A stretch of 26,444 nucleotides of DNA from a virus, in IMG/VR virus record IMGVR_UViG_3300035703_000378, positions 1-26,444 of that record, one strand, 5' to 3'. Position numbers and translations under genes: made by a program. The notes below the pieces were generated by a model. The model saw nothing but the letters and a program-made list of their open reading frames with translations, did not search any database and was not told the DNA's origin. Below are positions 8,272-15,990 of this stretch, piece after piece. Every line of letters begins with the position of its first letter. Within the stretch, counting starts at the first letter, position 1.

Positions 8272-8505
8272 TTAGGATTGGTCCTCGTTGCTCAGCTTGC
8301 TGATGATGAGTTGCCGGAGCGCGATGCGGTCTTTTTCGCATTCGATGCTGGCAGCTTCCAGTGCCTTGATGCGTCCGTCGTAAAGGTTTTTCACTTCGCG
8401 GGTGATGTAGTAAACGGCTCCGATAAGCAGGCCCGGAGTTCCGAGCTTGTCAAAAATCATGGTGATGTCAGTCACGATTGGCGATTGTGCTAGGGTTACG
8501 AACAT
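8272..8505 (-). CDS. Holin-like small membrane protein
   Basis: A 77-aa protein with one hydrophobic segment at residues about 22-36 (LGTPGLLIGAVYYIT) followed by a charged amphipathic helix to the C-terminus (YDGRIKALEAASIECEKD). One span plus a cytoplasmic or periplasmic coil is compatible with a holin, a pinholin or an inner-membrane spanin subunit. The endolysin gene is far away (21196-21762), so lysis linkage is not supported by context. Stop TCC-TAA-C lies four bases before the next ATG. Confidence 0.5.
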   Translation of the reverse strand: MFVTLAQSPIVTDITMIFDKLGTPGLLIGAVYYITREVKNLYDGRIKALEAASIECEKDRIALRQLIISKLSNEDQS

Positions 8506-8544
8506 TGATGCGCCATGGGCGCGGAAGTCATGGATTTCAAGCGG

Positions 8545-8931
8545 TTAGGATGCCGGAAGCACGGACACAACAAAGGCTCCGTCTACGATCTGGATTTGCC
8601 GCCCCTGCGCCGCGAGTTTTTCTTGGAATGGGCGGGTATCCACCGGAACGTAATTGGCTGGCAGACCGGAGTCGGTGACTAACTTGGCGACGATTGCGAG
8701 GCTTGCGTTGAGTGCGTCCCCGCTGTTTTTGTGGTCGGCGAAAAGCTCGAAAACGTCATCCATCGGCTGGCTATTAAGCCAGTCCTGCAAGGCGCTGTTG
8801 TCCAGATTGAGCAGGATGGAAACCATGCGGTTTGCCTGCGCGGCTGATGTCGCAAGCAGGCCGAGACTTGAGCGGGTCGCGTCCAGTAGCTCGGCGGAGG
8901 TCAGTTGATCGGGTGTTAGGAGAGAGGGCAT
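8545..8931 (-). CDS. Unknown helical protein following the fibre-like gene
   Basis: A 128-aa, mostly alpha-helical, acidic protein (MPSLLTPDQLTSAELLDATR). Its ATG at 8931 overlaps the stop of the 728-aa gene as TAATG, so the two are likely translated together. A close functional tie to the fibre-like protein (chaperone or adaptor) is possible, since fibre genes are often followed by such a small gene, but no family is recognised. It ends GCA-TCC-TAA-C. Confidence 0.6.
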   Translation of the reverse strand: MPSLLTPDQLTSAELLDATRSSLGLLATSAAQANRMVSILLNLDNSALQDWLNSQPMDDVFELFADHKNSGDALNASLAIVAKLVTDSGLPANYVPVDTRPFQEKLAAQGRQIQIVDGAFVVSVLPAS

Positions 8932-11117
8932 TAGCTTGTCGGGGCTACCAGTGTTAGGAAATGGACAGTTAAGCGGACTGCGCCGGCTGTGAAGTTTCCT
9001 CCGTTAGCCGTTAGGACGACGTTCGTTGCGGTCTCGTACCGTGTCGGCGCGATTGTGTTGTTGCTGGTGGTTCCGAGAGTCACTGCCACGTCATCGCCGA
9101 AAAGGTTGGCAGTCGTACCGTCGCCGATGTCAAACGAGGTCGCTCCTGTGATTGCGGTCGTGACGCGAGTCGTCACGCCGATGACAATGGAGTTTGCTGG
9201 AATTAGCGCAGCAACGGTTACAGTTGCGCCGCTTGTGGTCGGCGTTGGCGAAGCGGTGGTTGCCTGCCCTAGCTGCGTGCTTTGCCCATTGGCTCCGGTT
9301 GTCAGCGCATTGCCTCCGAAAAGGCGGGACTGCGTAGTGTTGGACGTACCGATGACCGTTGTGTTTGACCCGTCAGAAATCGCCCCATTCGTTGCCCCGT
9401 TTGCGATGACAATGATATTTGTCTGACTGTCCGTTGATGGCCTAGCATTTGTCCCAATAAGGATTGAGTCTGTCAGAGTGGTCACTGCATTCGTTCCACC
9501 GACCCCGAAATATCGACCCGCCTGAAACCCAAAAACAGAAGAACGGTTTGCCGAAGACGCGCTTTGCAATGCGGATCGACCAAAGACGCAAGATTGCAGA
9601 GTGCCGCCACTGCTGGTCATCGCCGAAGCGCCAACTATTGTATTGTCATTCCCGGATCCAGCGGCACCTGCGTTCTGCCCGACAAAAACACAGTTTACAC
9701 CTCCTGTCCTGCTTGCTCCGGCCCCATTTCCAAAAACAACGGTCGACGCTGAAGCAAAGCCACCTTGTCCAACGCGGATGCTGTTGATGATAGCATCTGC
9801 CCCGGTGTTGATTGCGCCACCGATGCCCACCCCGCCAGTCACGACAAGCGCTCCCGTAGTGGTGGTAGTGCTTGCCGTGCTTGCAGTAACCGTCGCTGAA
9901 GTTGATGCAGTGATTGCCCCGGCACTTAGCGATGACAGCCCGCCGATGCTGCCGCCTGTGATTGCGACGGAAGCGGCAGACTGACTTGCTAGACTTCCGT
10001 TAGTCGCGGCAGGAGTTACAATGATTGCGCCGTTGTTGACATTGACCCGCTCGACGATTGCAATGGGCTGCGCTCGCACATCCGGAGCCGTTGCCGTGAG
10101 CCCGCCCCCGCTCGCCACGTAGAGCGGCGCATTGACTGCGAGTCCGGACGTATCGAGGTTTTCGATGATGCCAGTGATGACGCAGTGCCCGTTTGCGTTG
10201 TTTGCCAGTTCCTCATCCAAGATGCCGATGGCAGGCATGGTCGCGGCACTGGCAGAGTCTGCGCGGCCCACCAGCGACCGAGTCTGCCCGACGGAGTAAC
10301 CAGTCACATAGACAGGTGTGCCTTTCGCGAGGGGTCCTCCTGACTCGTTGCGAATATGGGAGTAGACCGCGCCCGCAAGATTCCCATGGATGTGTGGAGC
10401 CGTTAGGGTGCCCGTAACGCTGGCATCAGAAACAGTCAGCAATCCCGCATCTGTCAGGGTCGCCGTGCTGCTTTGAATGAGCTTGCCAGTCGTCCCGTTA
10501 AACCTCGCAAGTGCGTCGTCGGTGGCGCTTGCTGGTCCGACCACGTCACCGCTTCCGGAGGCGTTGGACGAAATTGTCAGGGTATCGGTCCCCGCATTGG
10601 TTGTTAGGGTGATGCCGTCGCCAGCAGCTATCGTCAGGGTGTCCGCGGACGAGTCGGCAACGATTGAGCTTTGGCCAGCAACGGCAATTGTACGAAACGC
10701 GAAAATCAGCGCAGGCTCGGGCGGTGCGGGAGTGACTTGGCTGATGTTATCGTAGGCCAGCGTCAGGCGGATAGTCGCCAGCGTCAGCAGAAGGTCGCTG
10801 GCTCCGGTCGCGTAGACCACCAGCCAATACTCCTTGTCATCCCCGGGCAGGACCGTCTGGTTCATTTGCGCGGCGCTGAAGTCGAGTTCCCACGGACCCA
10901 CGGAAGCCGCCGTCATGGCAACAGGTCCAGCGGTCGCAACTGGCGAGGACGCGGGCGTTCTTGAGGTGTGCAACTCCGCGTAGAGCGCCAGCGTTTCCGT
11001 GACTTCCTCGCCCCTAGCAAGTTCGCAATACAGGGTAAGCGGGTTGGCTTGGCTGTGCCGTTCCGCGATTTCTCGCGGGTCACGGCGCAGGGAAACGGAG
11101 ATTCGGCGGGCTTCCAT
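8931..11117 (-). CDS. Fibre-like structural protein with adhesin-head-type repeats
   Basis: The 728-aa product begins with a small domain (residues 1-150) rich in charged residues and strands, then becomes Ser/Thr/Ala/Gly rich. Residues about 195-225 contain DDALARFNGTTGKLIQSSTA, a motif commonly seen in phage tail fibres, and IHGNLAGAVYSHIRNESGG starts a second domain. Residues about 480-620 show repeats of the type NTIVGASAM / VFGRSAL / VFGFQAG / ILIGTNA, the left-handed parallel-beta-roll pattern of trimeric autotransporter heads (YadA-like). A final beta domain ends LTVHFLTLVAPTS. A trimeric, surface-exposed fibre is the natural reading. Its place between a head connector gene and the tail genes is unusual and may mean a head or neck fibre. 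Confidence 0.65.
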   Translation of the reverse strand: MEARRISVSLRRDPREIAERHSQANPLTLYCELARGEEVTETLALYAELHTSRTPASSPVATAGPVAMTAASVGPWELDFSAAQMNQTVLPGDDKEYWLVVYATGASDLLLTLATIRLTLAYDNISQVTPAPPEPALIFAFRTIAVAGQSSIVADSSADTLTIAAGDGITLTTNAGTDTLTISSNASGSGDVVGPASATDDALARFNGTTGKLIQSSTATLTDAGLLTVSDASVTGTLTAPHIHGNLAGAVYSHIRNESGGPLAKGTPVYVTGYSVGQTRSLVGRADSASAATMPAIGILDEELANNANGHCVITGIIENLDTSGLAVNAPLYVASGGGLTATAPDVRAQPIAIVERVNVNNGAIIVTPAATNGSLASQSAASVAITGGSIGGLSSLSAGAITASTSATVTASTASTTTTTGALVVTGGVGIGGAINTGADAIINSIRVGQGGFASASTVVFGNGAGASRTGGVNCVFVGQNAGAAGSGNDNTIVGASAMTSSGGTLQSCVFGRSALQSASSANRSSVFGFQAGRYFGVGGTNAVTTLTDSILIGTNARPSTDSQTNIIVIANGATNGAISDGSNTTVIGTSNTTQSRLFGGNALTTGANGQSTQLGQATTASPTPTTSGATVTVAALIPANSIVIGVTTRVTTAITGATSFDIGDGTTANLFGDDVAVTLGTTSNNTIAPTRYETATNVVLTANGGNFTAGAVRLTVHFLTLVAPTS

Positions 11118-11561
11118 TTATCGGATAGAATCGAAAGAGTAATAGTCGCTCCCCCCATATTGCCCCTCATCCGGAGCGGGGGAATTGGTCGCGGGCGTGG
11201 TCGGTTGCTCGATGTCCAACTCGCAGTTGGCAATCATCTTCAGCTCCGCCTTTGCCTCGCTGATGCGCCGTTGCCTGCCGTCGTCCAGGGTGACTCCCGA
11301 GGCTGGCAGGTTGGTGGCAAGGTCTTCCATTAGCAACGCAAGCGCCGCCGAATGGATTTCGTCAGGGATTGTCCCGGCTGGGCCTAACTGGTTTCTGTCG
11401 CATGACCTAACGTATGCCCGGACGCGGGAAACTGTCCGGTCGATCGCTTTTTGGACGACATCGCCAGCGCCGGAATCGCGAGCGGTGGCGGAAATCGCCT
11501 GCCACTCCCAATCAGCAAAAAGTGAGGCGGCGTCCTTATCCGTTAGGTAGTTCCAAGCCAT
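11118..11561 (-). CDS. Head-tail connector protein, Mu gp36-like (DUF1320 type)
   Basis: The 147-aa protein (MAWNYLTDKDAASLFADWEW) has the helical N-terminal half with segments VQKAIDRTVSRVRAYVRS and IHSAALALLMEDLATNLP that are typical of Mu gp36-like connectors, which cap the head after DNA filling. The C-terminal 40 residues are Pro/Asn/Ser/Tyr-rich and probably disordered. It lies directly after the major capsid gene, as expected. The start is three bases after a CTAAC word; a long GC-rich hairpin stands about 16 bases upstream. The stop is adjacent to the start of the fibre-like gene. Confidence 0.6.
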   Translation of the reverse strand: MAWNYLTDKDAASLFADWEWQAISATARDSGAGDVVQKAIDRTVSRVRAYVRSCDRNQLGPAGTIPDEIHSAALALLMEDLATNLPASGVTLDDGRQRRISEAKAELKMIANCELDIEQPTTPATNSPAPDEGQYGGSDYYSFDSIR

Positions 11562-11577
11562 TTTGTTAGTCAGGAGT

Positions 11578-11615
11578 GGGCGGCGGGGGAGAAACCGAGA
11601 AAGCCCCCGCCGCCC
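11578..11615 (-). terminator. Very stable GC hairpin between capsid and connector genes
   Basis: A perfect 12-bp stem, GGGCGGCGGGGG with CCCCCGCCGCCC, encloses a 14-base loop. No T-run follows it on the minus strand, so it is not a standard intrinsic terminator. It may protect the 3' end of the major capsid message or reduce expression of the downstream genes, as is common after capsid genes. That function is inferred from position. Confidence 0.45.
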
Positions 11616-11635
11616 TATGTCCCGAGCCGAATTGG

Positions 11636-12577
11636 TTAGCTGATGGTCACCAGCTTAATGGCGGCCGAGTTGGTCGCGGCGATGTCTTCGTACCAGCTCC
11701 ACGAAGCCCGCTCCAGTCCGGTCTGCGAGGAGACAAACTGAGGCGTGAGCGAGAAGCTACCGTAACCCTCAAAGAACTTAAGGGCGGAAGCGTCCTGCGT
11801 GTTCGGGGCCGCGGAAACGGCAGCGATGTAGATGCTGCTCCCGAGGAGGTACGAGTTGGTCACGGTCTGACCGACTGCCGCGCTGTTGTACACGGCGTTG
11901 GTGACCTTGACGTTCACGCCGTACCCAATGAGGCGAGCAACATCCTGTTCCGTTGGCGTCGATGGGATTGCCTTGGTGGCTCCGCCAGTGATGCGGCCTT
12001 GGACCTTCGCCGCGTTGGAGAAGAGCCGAAAGGCATCGGAGCCGAACAGGATGTTGATATTGGCATAGCCGCCCGCGGCCTTGTTGACCGTCTGGACGAC
12101 TGCTTGAATCTTCGAAACGGCTTCGTCGGAAGCAGAATTGATGGTGTCAGCGGCAGCGCCAGCGGCGGCGGAAGCGGCGTCAAGGATGCGCTTGAACCGC
12201 CCAGTCACGATCGCCTGCGTGGCGAGTCGGACACCGCCTTGCAGTTGCAGGAGGATGTCCTGATCGGTGACGTTGGCGCTCACGTCGTACCAGTCGGTGG
12301 CGCATCGGTGCGGCTTCAGTGAGCCGGGGACGATGGTGCCGCCGAATGACAGCGTGGTGCCGTATGGGTCGTTACCGACGGCTCGGGTGTCCGGGATCGT
12401 GACGCCATCGCCACGGTCAAACTGCGCGTACTGGTAGTTGAGTCCTGTCTTGATCGGTTGCCCGGTCAGGAAGTAGGCATCTTGCATGATGCTTTGAGCG
12501 ATGGTGTCAGATGCGTAAGCGGACGCAAACTGAGCCACGTTTTGAGTAGCCGCGAGGGCTTCGGAGCGAGTAGCCAT
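11636..12577 (-). CDS. Major capsid protein
   Basis: A 313-aa protein at the usual site for a capsid gene, after protease/scaffold and cement genes. It opens with helices (MATRSEALAATQNVAQFASAYASDT), then FDRGDGVTIPDTRAVGNDP, a domain with TIVPGSLKPHRCATDWYDVS, a long helix RFKRILDAASAAAGAAADTI, and ends with ERASWSWYEDIAATNSAAIK. Lack of a long N-terminal scaffold region fits the separate scaffold gene. The fold is expected to be HK97-like, but that is inferred. It has the best Shine-Dalgarno site of the head genes (AGAAAGG about 10 bases before ATG), consistent with high expression. Confidence 0.75.
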   Translation of the reverse strand: MATRSEALAATQNVAQFASAYASDTIAQSIMQDAYFLTGQPIKTGLNYQYAQFDRGDGVTIPDTRAVGNDPYGTTLSFGGTIVPGSLKPHRCATDWYDVSANVTDQDILLQLQGGVRLATQAIVTGRFKRILDAASAAAGAAADTINSASDEAVSKIQAVVQTVNKAAGGYANINILFGSDAFRLFSNAAKVQGRITGGATKAIPSTPTEQDVARLIGYGVNVKVTNAVYNSAAVGQTVTNSYLLGSSIYIAAVSAAPNTQDASALKFFEGYGSFSLTPQFVSSQTGLERASWSWYEDIAATNSAAIKLVTIS

Positions 12578-12616
12578 GATGTTAGGGCCTTTCTGTTAGT
12601 TGTTAGGGTCGGCGGC

Positions 12617-12985
12617 TTAGTAGAGGACCACCTTGACCAGACCGCCAGCCGCGGCGGCTTCCTGCGCCCGTCCGACCTTGGTGCCGGAAGCGAACGCTTT
12701 GACTTTGCCGATGTCGGTCGTAGCGGCGAATTCAACTTCTTGCCCGGCGGTGATGTTGCCAGCAGACAGAAGCCTGATTTCAGCGCCACGGGCAAGTGGC
12801 ATGCAATCCACTCGGGATCCGCTGATGCCGCTCGTAAGAGCGACCATGCAGATGGGTCCGGTGGCGGGAGCCGCGACGACTTGGTCGGCGGTTGAATGAG
12901 GCGTGACGAGCATGCCTTGGGTAATCGCGCCAGACGCCGTGTAGGGGCGGCGGTCCTGACGCACATCGAACAGGGGTTCAGCCAT
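12617..12985 (-). CDS. Capsid cement / decoration protein (DUF2190-like)
   Basis: The 122-aa product is a small beta protein with the rhythm of DUF2190 capsid cement proteins: SGAITQGMLVTPHSTADQVV, then GPICMVALTSGISGSRVDCM, LARGAEIRLLSAGNITAGQE, and a closing VGRAQEAAAAGGLVKVVLY. Such proteins bind between capsomers and stabilise the shell. It lies directly before the major capsid gene. Its leader is A/C-rich (ACCAACCTAACACAATAAC before ATG) with no Shine-Dalgarno site. Confidence 0.65.
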   Translation of the reverse strand: MAEPLFDVRQDRRPYTASGAITQGMLVTPHSTADQVVAAPATGPICMVALTSGISGSRVDCMPLARGAEIRLLSAGNITAGQEVEFAATTDIGKVKAFASGTKVGRAQEAAAAGGLVKVVLY

Positions 12986-13010
12986 GTTATTGTGTTAGGT
13001 TGGTGTTTGG

Positions 13011-13565
13011 TTACGATTGGGCCGTCAGGATTTGTCCGGCCATTTCCCACCCCGCTTCAAAATTAGGGGCAGATTTGGAGGCGACCAGTTCGCGGGCTTT
13101 CGCTGCGCGCTGTTCGCCAAAGTTTTCAGGGGTCTTCGCAGGCTGGTCATCCGTGAGCCGCTTTCCGTCCGGCGCATGCGCAGCGGTCAATTCCTTTGCG
13201 GCTTCCAGAGCGGCGGCGGAATCGGCGAGGAACTGAGCCCGATAGAGCTTGTGGATGCTGGCGGCTTTCGGCGCGATCTTGCCGGAAGCGACGAGTTCGC
13301 TGACGAAGCTATCGGCAGCGCTTTCGCGAGCCTTGCCGATTTCAGCGCGGGCGGCTTCCAGTTCCGTCTTGAGGCTGGCAACTTCGGAGTCAACCACCGC
13401 TTTCGATGCGGTCAGTTCGTCCATCTTCTTTGCCATTCCTGCTTCCATGTCCTTGCCTTTCATGTGGCTGGCACAAGCGGCCTCCAGCTCAAGCATGAGG
13501 TCTTCGTCTTCCATCTCGGCGTCTTCGGCTTTGCCGAGGGCTTTCATCAGTCGCTTTTTATCCAT
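13011..13565 (-). CDS. Nested scaffold protein (internal start)
   Basis: An in-frame ATG at 13565 (MDKKRLMKALGKAEDAEMED) would give a 184-aa protein made of the coiled, charged C-terminal half of the protease gene. Mu and lambda both make a scaffold this way (Z in I, Nu3 in C). The 24 bases before the ATG are A/C-rich (CAACCAACCCCAACG), like the leaders of several separate genes here, which supports real initiation although no Shine-Dalgarno site is present. Confidence 0.5.
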   Translation of the reverse strand: MDKKRLMKALGKAEDAEMEDEDLMLELEAACASHMKGKDMEAGMAKKMDELTASKAVVDSEVASLKTELEAARAEIGKARESAADSFVSELVASGKIAPKAASIHKLYRAQFLADSAAALEAAKELTAAHAPDGKRLTDDQPAKTPENFGEQRAAKARELVASKSAPNFEAGWEMAGQILTAQS

Positions 13566-14087
13566 TGTATTCGTTGGGGTTGGTTGTTTTGCCGCAACGA
13601 GCGGCGCGATCTTTTCAAAGGCGGGGTCACTAACAAGTCCGCCCGCGGCATTGCCGGAAGAGGAGTCAAGCAGTCCGACAATGCGGCCGCGGACGACGGC
13701 GCAGCGTGGGGAGAAGTAGCGGACAGACGGGAGGATTCCGTTAGGGACATCACACTTGGTTGCCTCCAGTCCCATTGGGGTCCATATGACGCGTGCCCAG
13801 ATGCCGGAGCCTTCGCGCCACTCAAATTCCTGTGGATACGCTGCCGCTTCGCGTGCGTCGTGGTGCAGATCAAAAAACGGCTGCGGCCCCCCTTCGGTCT
13901 TCCGCGCTTCAAGGTCTCGCTGCAGTGCCGCGGCTCCCTCGGCGTCTACGGTGATGGTGAGCCGGGAAGGCTTGCCATCGAGCTTGGCTTGGATGCTCTG
14001 CTTTCCAGCCGGGGCAAACATGATCCAGTCCGGAGCGGTTCCGTTGATTTCGTTAGTGGCAAACGCAGCGACGAGTTCGTGTTTCAT
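13011..14087 (-). CDS. Prohead protease with C-terminal scaffold (Mu gpI-like)
   Basis: The 358-aa protein has a protease-like N-terminal half: PDWIMFAPAGKQSI, FFDLHHDAREAAAYPQEFEW, WTPMGLEA and GILPSVRYFSPRC follow the order of Mu gpI-type proteases, in which this HH segment and a downstream Ser form the catalytic site. Residues about 175-358 are Lys/Glu/Ala-rich coils typical of a scaffold. An internal ATG at 13565 starts that half separately. It overlaps the portal stop by 4 bp and has a clear Shine-Dalgarno site (GGAGG). It should cut scaffold and capsid proteins during head maturation; the exact catalytic residues are not established here. Confidence 0.65.
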   Translation of the reverse strand: MKHELVAAFATNEINGTAPDWIMFAPAGKQSIQAKLDGKPSRLTITVDAEGAAALQRDLEARKTEGGPQPFFDLHHDAREAAAYPQEFEWREGSGIWARVIWTPMGLEATKCDVPNGILPSVRYFSPRCAVVRGRIVGLLDSSSGNAAGGLVSDPAFEKIAPLVAAKQPTPTNTMDKKRLMKALGKAEDAEMEDEDLMLELEAACASHMKGKDMEAGMAKKMDELTASKAVVDSEVASLKTELEAARAEIGKARESAADSFVSELVASGKIAPKAASIHKLYRAQFLADSAAALEAAKELTAAHAPDGKRLTDDQPAKTPENFGEQRAAKARELVASKSAPNFEAGWEMAGQILTAQS

Positions 14088-15508
14088 GCTTCGGCCTCCT
14101 TTACTTGCTCTTCCCAGATTGCGTTGCCGCCGAGGATTCCGGCGACTAACAGGCGCTCAATGACGCCTTCCAGCTTGCTATCGGTTGGCGCTTTCGCTGC
14201 CGTCAGCGTCTGCGGCTTGGGGGCGCTAACGGTAGCTTCTCCCTCTGTCGGCGCCGGAACGTCGTGACGCTCGCGGAGGAACTGGTCAGGGATTGCAAGG
14301 CCCATCCGGGCAAGGATTTCGTCTCGTTGCGCCAGCGCCACAGCATCCTGCGGGGATGGGATCTCACAGACGACCGTGGGCATCTCCGATGTCTCACCGT
14401 AGTTCAGACGGATGACCATTTCGGCCAGTGACTGGAGCGTGACGACGGCGTCGTTGCAGTAACCCTGCATTGCCTCACGCCTAACACCTGCGTAAACCTC
14501 GCCAGTGTTGCCGAGCCCTTGGCTGCCATCGGTGCCGCTTGATGCGGTCTCGCCCCTGATAACGAGGTCACAGGCTTTGTCCGCCTCGCTGATGACATAG
14601 GATTGCGGGAGGTCTTTGGCATTTGCGCCAGATTCGTGGAGCTCTAGCTTGGTGCCTTCCGGAAAGACGCCCCAACCGCTCGCCCCGATGTTTTGCATCA
14701 TCTGCCCGAGGGCGGTCCGCACCTGGCTGGACTCCTTCCGGTAGGTCGCCCACCGGAACGGCATGCCAAATCGCTGGGTGTACTGCAAGAGCCACTGCCA
14801 CGCTGACGTGGTGTAGCTCCAGTATTTGACCAGCGTCCTGATGCGTCCTGCTTGCGATGGGTGCGCGTCGGTGGCAGGCACCACGTGCACCAGAAACTTG
14901 TTAGGCGGGAAGTCCTCCCACGTCGCCAATTGATTCCGGAATTGCAGCGGTCCGGTGTTGTTAGGGTAGCCGTACCACCGAGGTCCAACATTGACGCAGC
15001 AACGGGGCAGAATCGCCGCTTGCCCGCCAACTTCGCGACGGTGCCAGAGGATTTCGAGGACGGCGTGCCCGGTGACGGATCCGCGAGCCAAGGCTTTCAA
15101 CACACCATCGCGACCGAGTTCGCGGCGTGCGGCGTTGGGACGCATGCCTTTCAAGGCTTCCTTGACGAGTTCGGCTTTCTCCTTCGCTAAGTCGGAAGCG
15201 TTTCCCTCCTCATCCGCGAACGGCTGCACGTCAAACGGCGCACCCGTCAGTGCATTCTCGACGGTCCGCATGTTGTCCGCGAGCCTCGCCCACGTGTCCA
15301 TCATGCTGATGAACAGGTTAGCCTGTAGACTCATGTCCCCGCCCCATGCGCCGCGCAGGATGCTTTCGGCGGTCTGCGGCTGAATCAGCCGCTCCACCGC
15401 ATCCACATACCCGGAGCCAGCCCATCCGCCGTCGTTATCCGCGGGCACAGTGATGCCTTGCGCAAGTTTTGAGCGGGTCCGAAGTTTGCTAGGCACTGCC
15501 GCCCGCAA
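14084..15508 (-). CDS. Portal protein, Mu gp29-like (DUF935 type)
   Basis: The 474-aa protein matches Mu gp29-like portals in order and motifs: QANLFISMMDTWARLADNM early, a middle region ELGRDGVLKALARGSVTGHAV then LEILWHRREVGG, WEDFPPNKFLVH, and the family-typical KYWSYTTSAWQWLLQYTQRF followed by GMPFRWATYRK. The C-terminal third has GSQGLGNTGEVYAGVRR and Ala-rich helices. The portal forms the dodecameric DNA gate and docks the terminase. The first codon given is TTG at 15508; a GTG at 15496 is an equal alternative, and neither has a good Shine-Dalgarno site. It overlaps the protease gene by 4 bp. Confidence 0.75.
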   Translation of the reverse strand: MRAAVPSKLRTRSKLAQGITVPADNDGGWAGSGYVDAVERLIQPQTAESILRGAWGGDMSLQANLFISMMDTWARLADNMRTVENALTGAPFDVQPFADEEGNASDLAKEKAELVKEALKGMRPNAARRELGRDGVLKALARGSVTGHAVLEILWHRREVGGQAAILPRCCVNVGPRWYGYPNNTGPLQFRNQLATWEDFPPNKFLVHVVPATDAHPSQAGRIRTLVKYWSYTTSAWQWLLQYTQRFGMPFRWATYRKESSQVRTALGQMMQNIGASGWGVFPEGTKLELHESGANAKDLPQSYVISEADKACDLVIRGETASSGTDGSQGLGNTGEVYAGVRREAMQGYCNDAVVTLQSLAEMVIRLNYGETSEMPTVVCEIPSPQDAVALAQRDEILARMGLAIPDQFLRERHDVPAPTEGEATVSAPKPQTLTAAKAPTDSKLEGVIERLLVAGILGGNAIWEEQVKEAEA

Positions 15509-15536
15509 ATATTGTTAGCGTCCCTTGTCAAGCGGG
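15509..15536 (-). promoter_or_regulatory. Possible promoter element before portal (TTGACA)
   Basis: Immediately after the terminator the minus strand reads CTTGACAAGGGACGCTAACAA before the start region of the portal gene. TTGACA is a perfect -35-like hexamer, but no matching -10 box lies at the usual spacing. The head genes need some promoter past the terminators, which is the main reason to list it. Confidence 0.25.
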
Positions 15537-15570
15537 AAAACGAAACGGCCCGGAGGGTTAATCCGGGCCG
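15537..15570 (-). terminator. Intrinsic terminator upstream of the portal gene
   Basis: A perfect 9-bp stem CGGCCCGGA / TCCGGGCCG with a 7-base loop is followed on the minus strand by TTTCGTTTT. It is the second terminator-like hairpin between the 79-aa gene and the portal gene and would shield the virion genes from cassette transcripts. Confidence 0.65.
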
Positions 15571-15645
15571 CTCGCATGAACTCACAATACACACCGCCCA
15601 CTCAGGCAGTGCCAGCAGGTAGCGCAGGCAAGGCGCGGCGTCAAC
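15571..15645. other. Short gap between two terminators
   Basis: No gene is seen. The + strand holds GTGCCAGCAGGTAG near 15609, which matches 11 of 14 positions of the promoter A/B dyad, including the AGCA centre. It may be a decayed operator or chance. Confidence 0.2.
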
Positions 15646-15675
15646 AAAAAACCGCCACCCCCGGAGGAGTGACGG
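15646..15675 (-). terminator. Intrinsic terminator after the 79-aa gene
   Basis: A 10-bp stem (CCGTCACTCC / GGGGTGGCGG, two G-U pairs in RNA) with a 4-base loop is followed by six T on the minus strand. It lies 22 bases after the stop of the 79-aa gene and ends the accessory cassette. Confidence 0.75.
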
Positions 15676-15696
15676 CTGGTCGGTAACGGTAAGGGG

Positions 15697-15936
15697 TTAC
15701 AGAACCTCGACGTAGGCGAAGGATCCTTCGCACTCTTCGTCATGCTCAACGCGGACAGTCGCCAGCTTTCCGAAGAACTTCGTCAGGGCTTCGCTGAGGC
15801 GCTCCGTGATTTCGTAGGTCGAGAACGTGAAGGAACGAGCGCCGCGCACCGTGAGGTCAACTCGCATTCCAACAAGATTGGAGATTTGGCTTTCGAGGGC
15901 TTTCTTGCGGGCGTTGATTGATTCGGTGTTGTTCAT
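15697..15936 (-). CDS. Unknown 79-aa protein of the accessory cassette
   Basis: The product begins with a helix (MNNTESINARKKALESQISN), then has strands (GMRVDLTVRGARSFTFSTYE) and closes with a helix and an acidic strand (EHDEECEGSFAYVEVL). An alpha/beta fold of this size is compatible with a small inhibitor or DNA-mimic-like protein, but no family is recognised. It has a fair Shine-Dalgarno site (GGGGA close to ATG) and is followed by a strong terminator. A promoter-like region directly upstream would start RNA almost at the ATG. Confidence 0.65.
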   Translation of the reverse strand: MNNTESINARKKALESQISNLVGMRVDLTVRGARSFTFSTYEITERLSEALTKFFGKLATVRVEHDEECEGSFAYVEVL

Positions 15937-15942
15937 GTCCCC

Positions 15943-15990
15943 GCACTACCACACCCCGCGCCGTCGTCCAGCACTATTTCCGTTTTTCTT
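15943..15990 (-). promoter_or_regulatory. Possible third promoter (C) resembling A and B
   Basis: The minus strand reads GAAAAACGGAAATAGT, close to the A-rich box of promoters A and B, then TGGACG (15970-15965, identical to the -35 of promoter A), a 16-bp spacer and TAGTGC (15948-15943), a poor -10. No dyad follows. RNA would begin within a few bases of the ATG at 15936. The A-rich box overlaps the 3' end of the nuclease gene. Confidence 0.35.

Noticed and set aside
13017-14267. 416-codon frame on the + strand opposite the protease gene
   Set aside because: The minus-strand protein has recognisable protease and scaffold features and matches neighbouring gene direction; the + frame has none.
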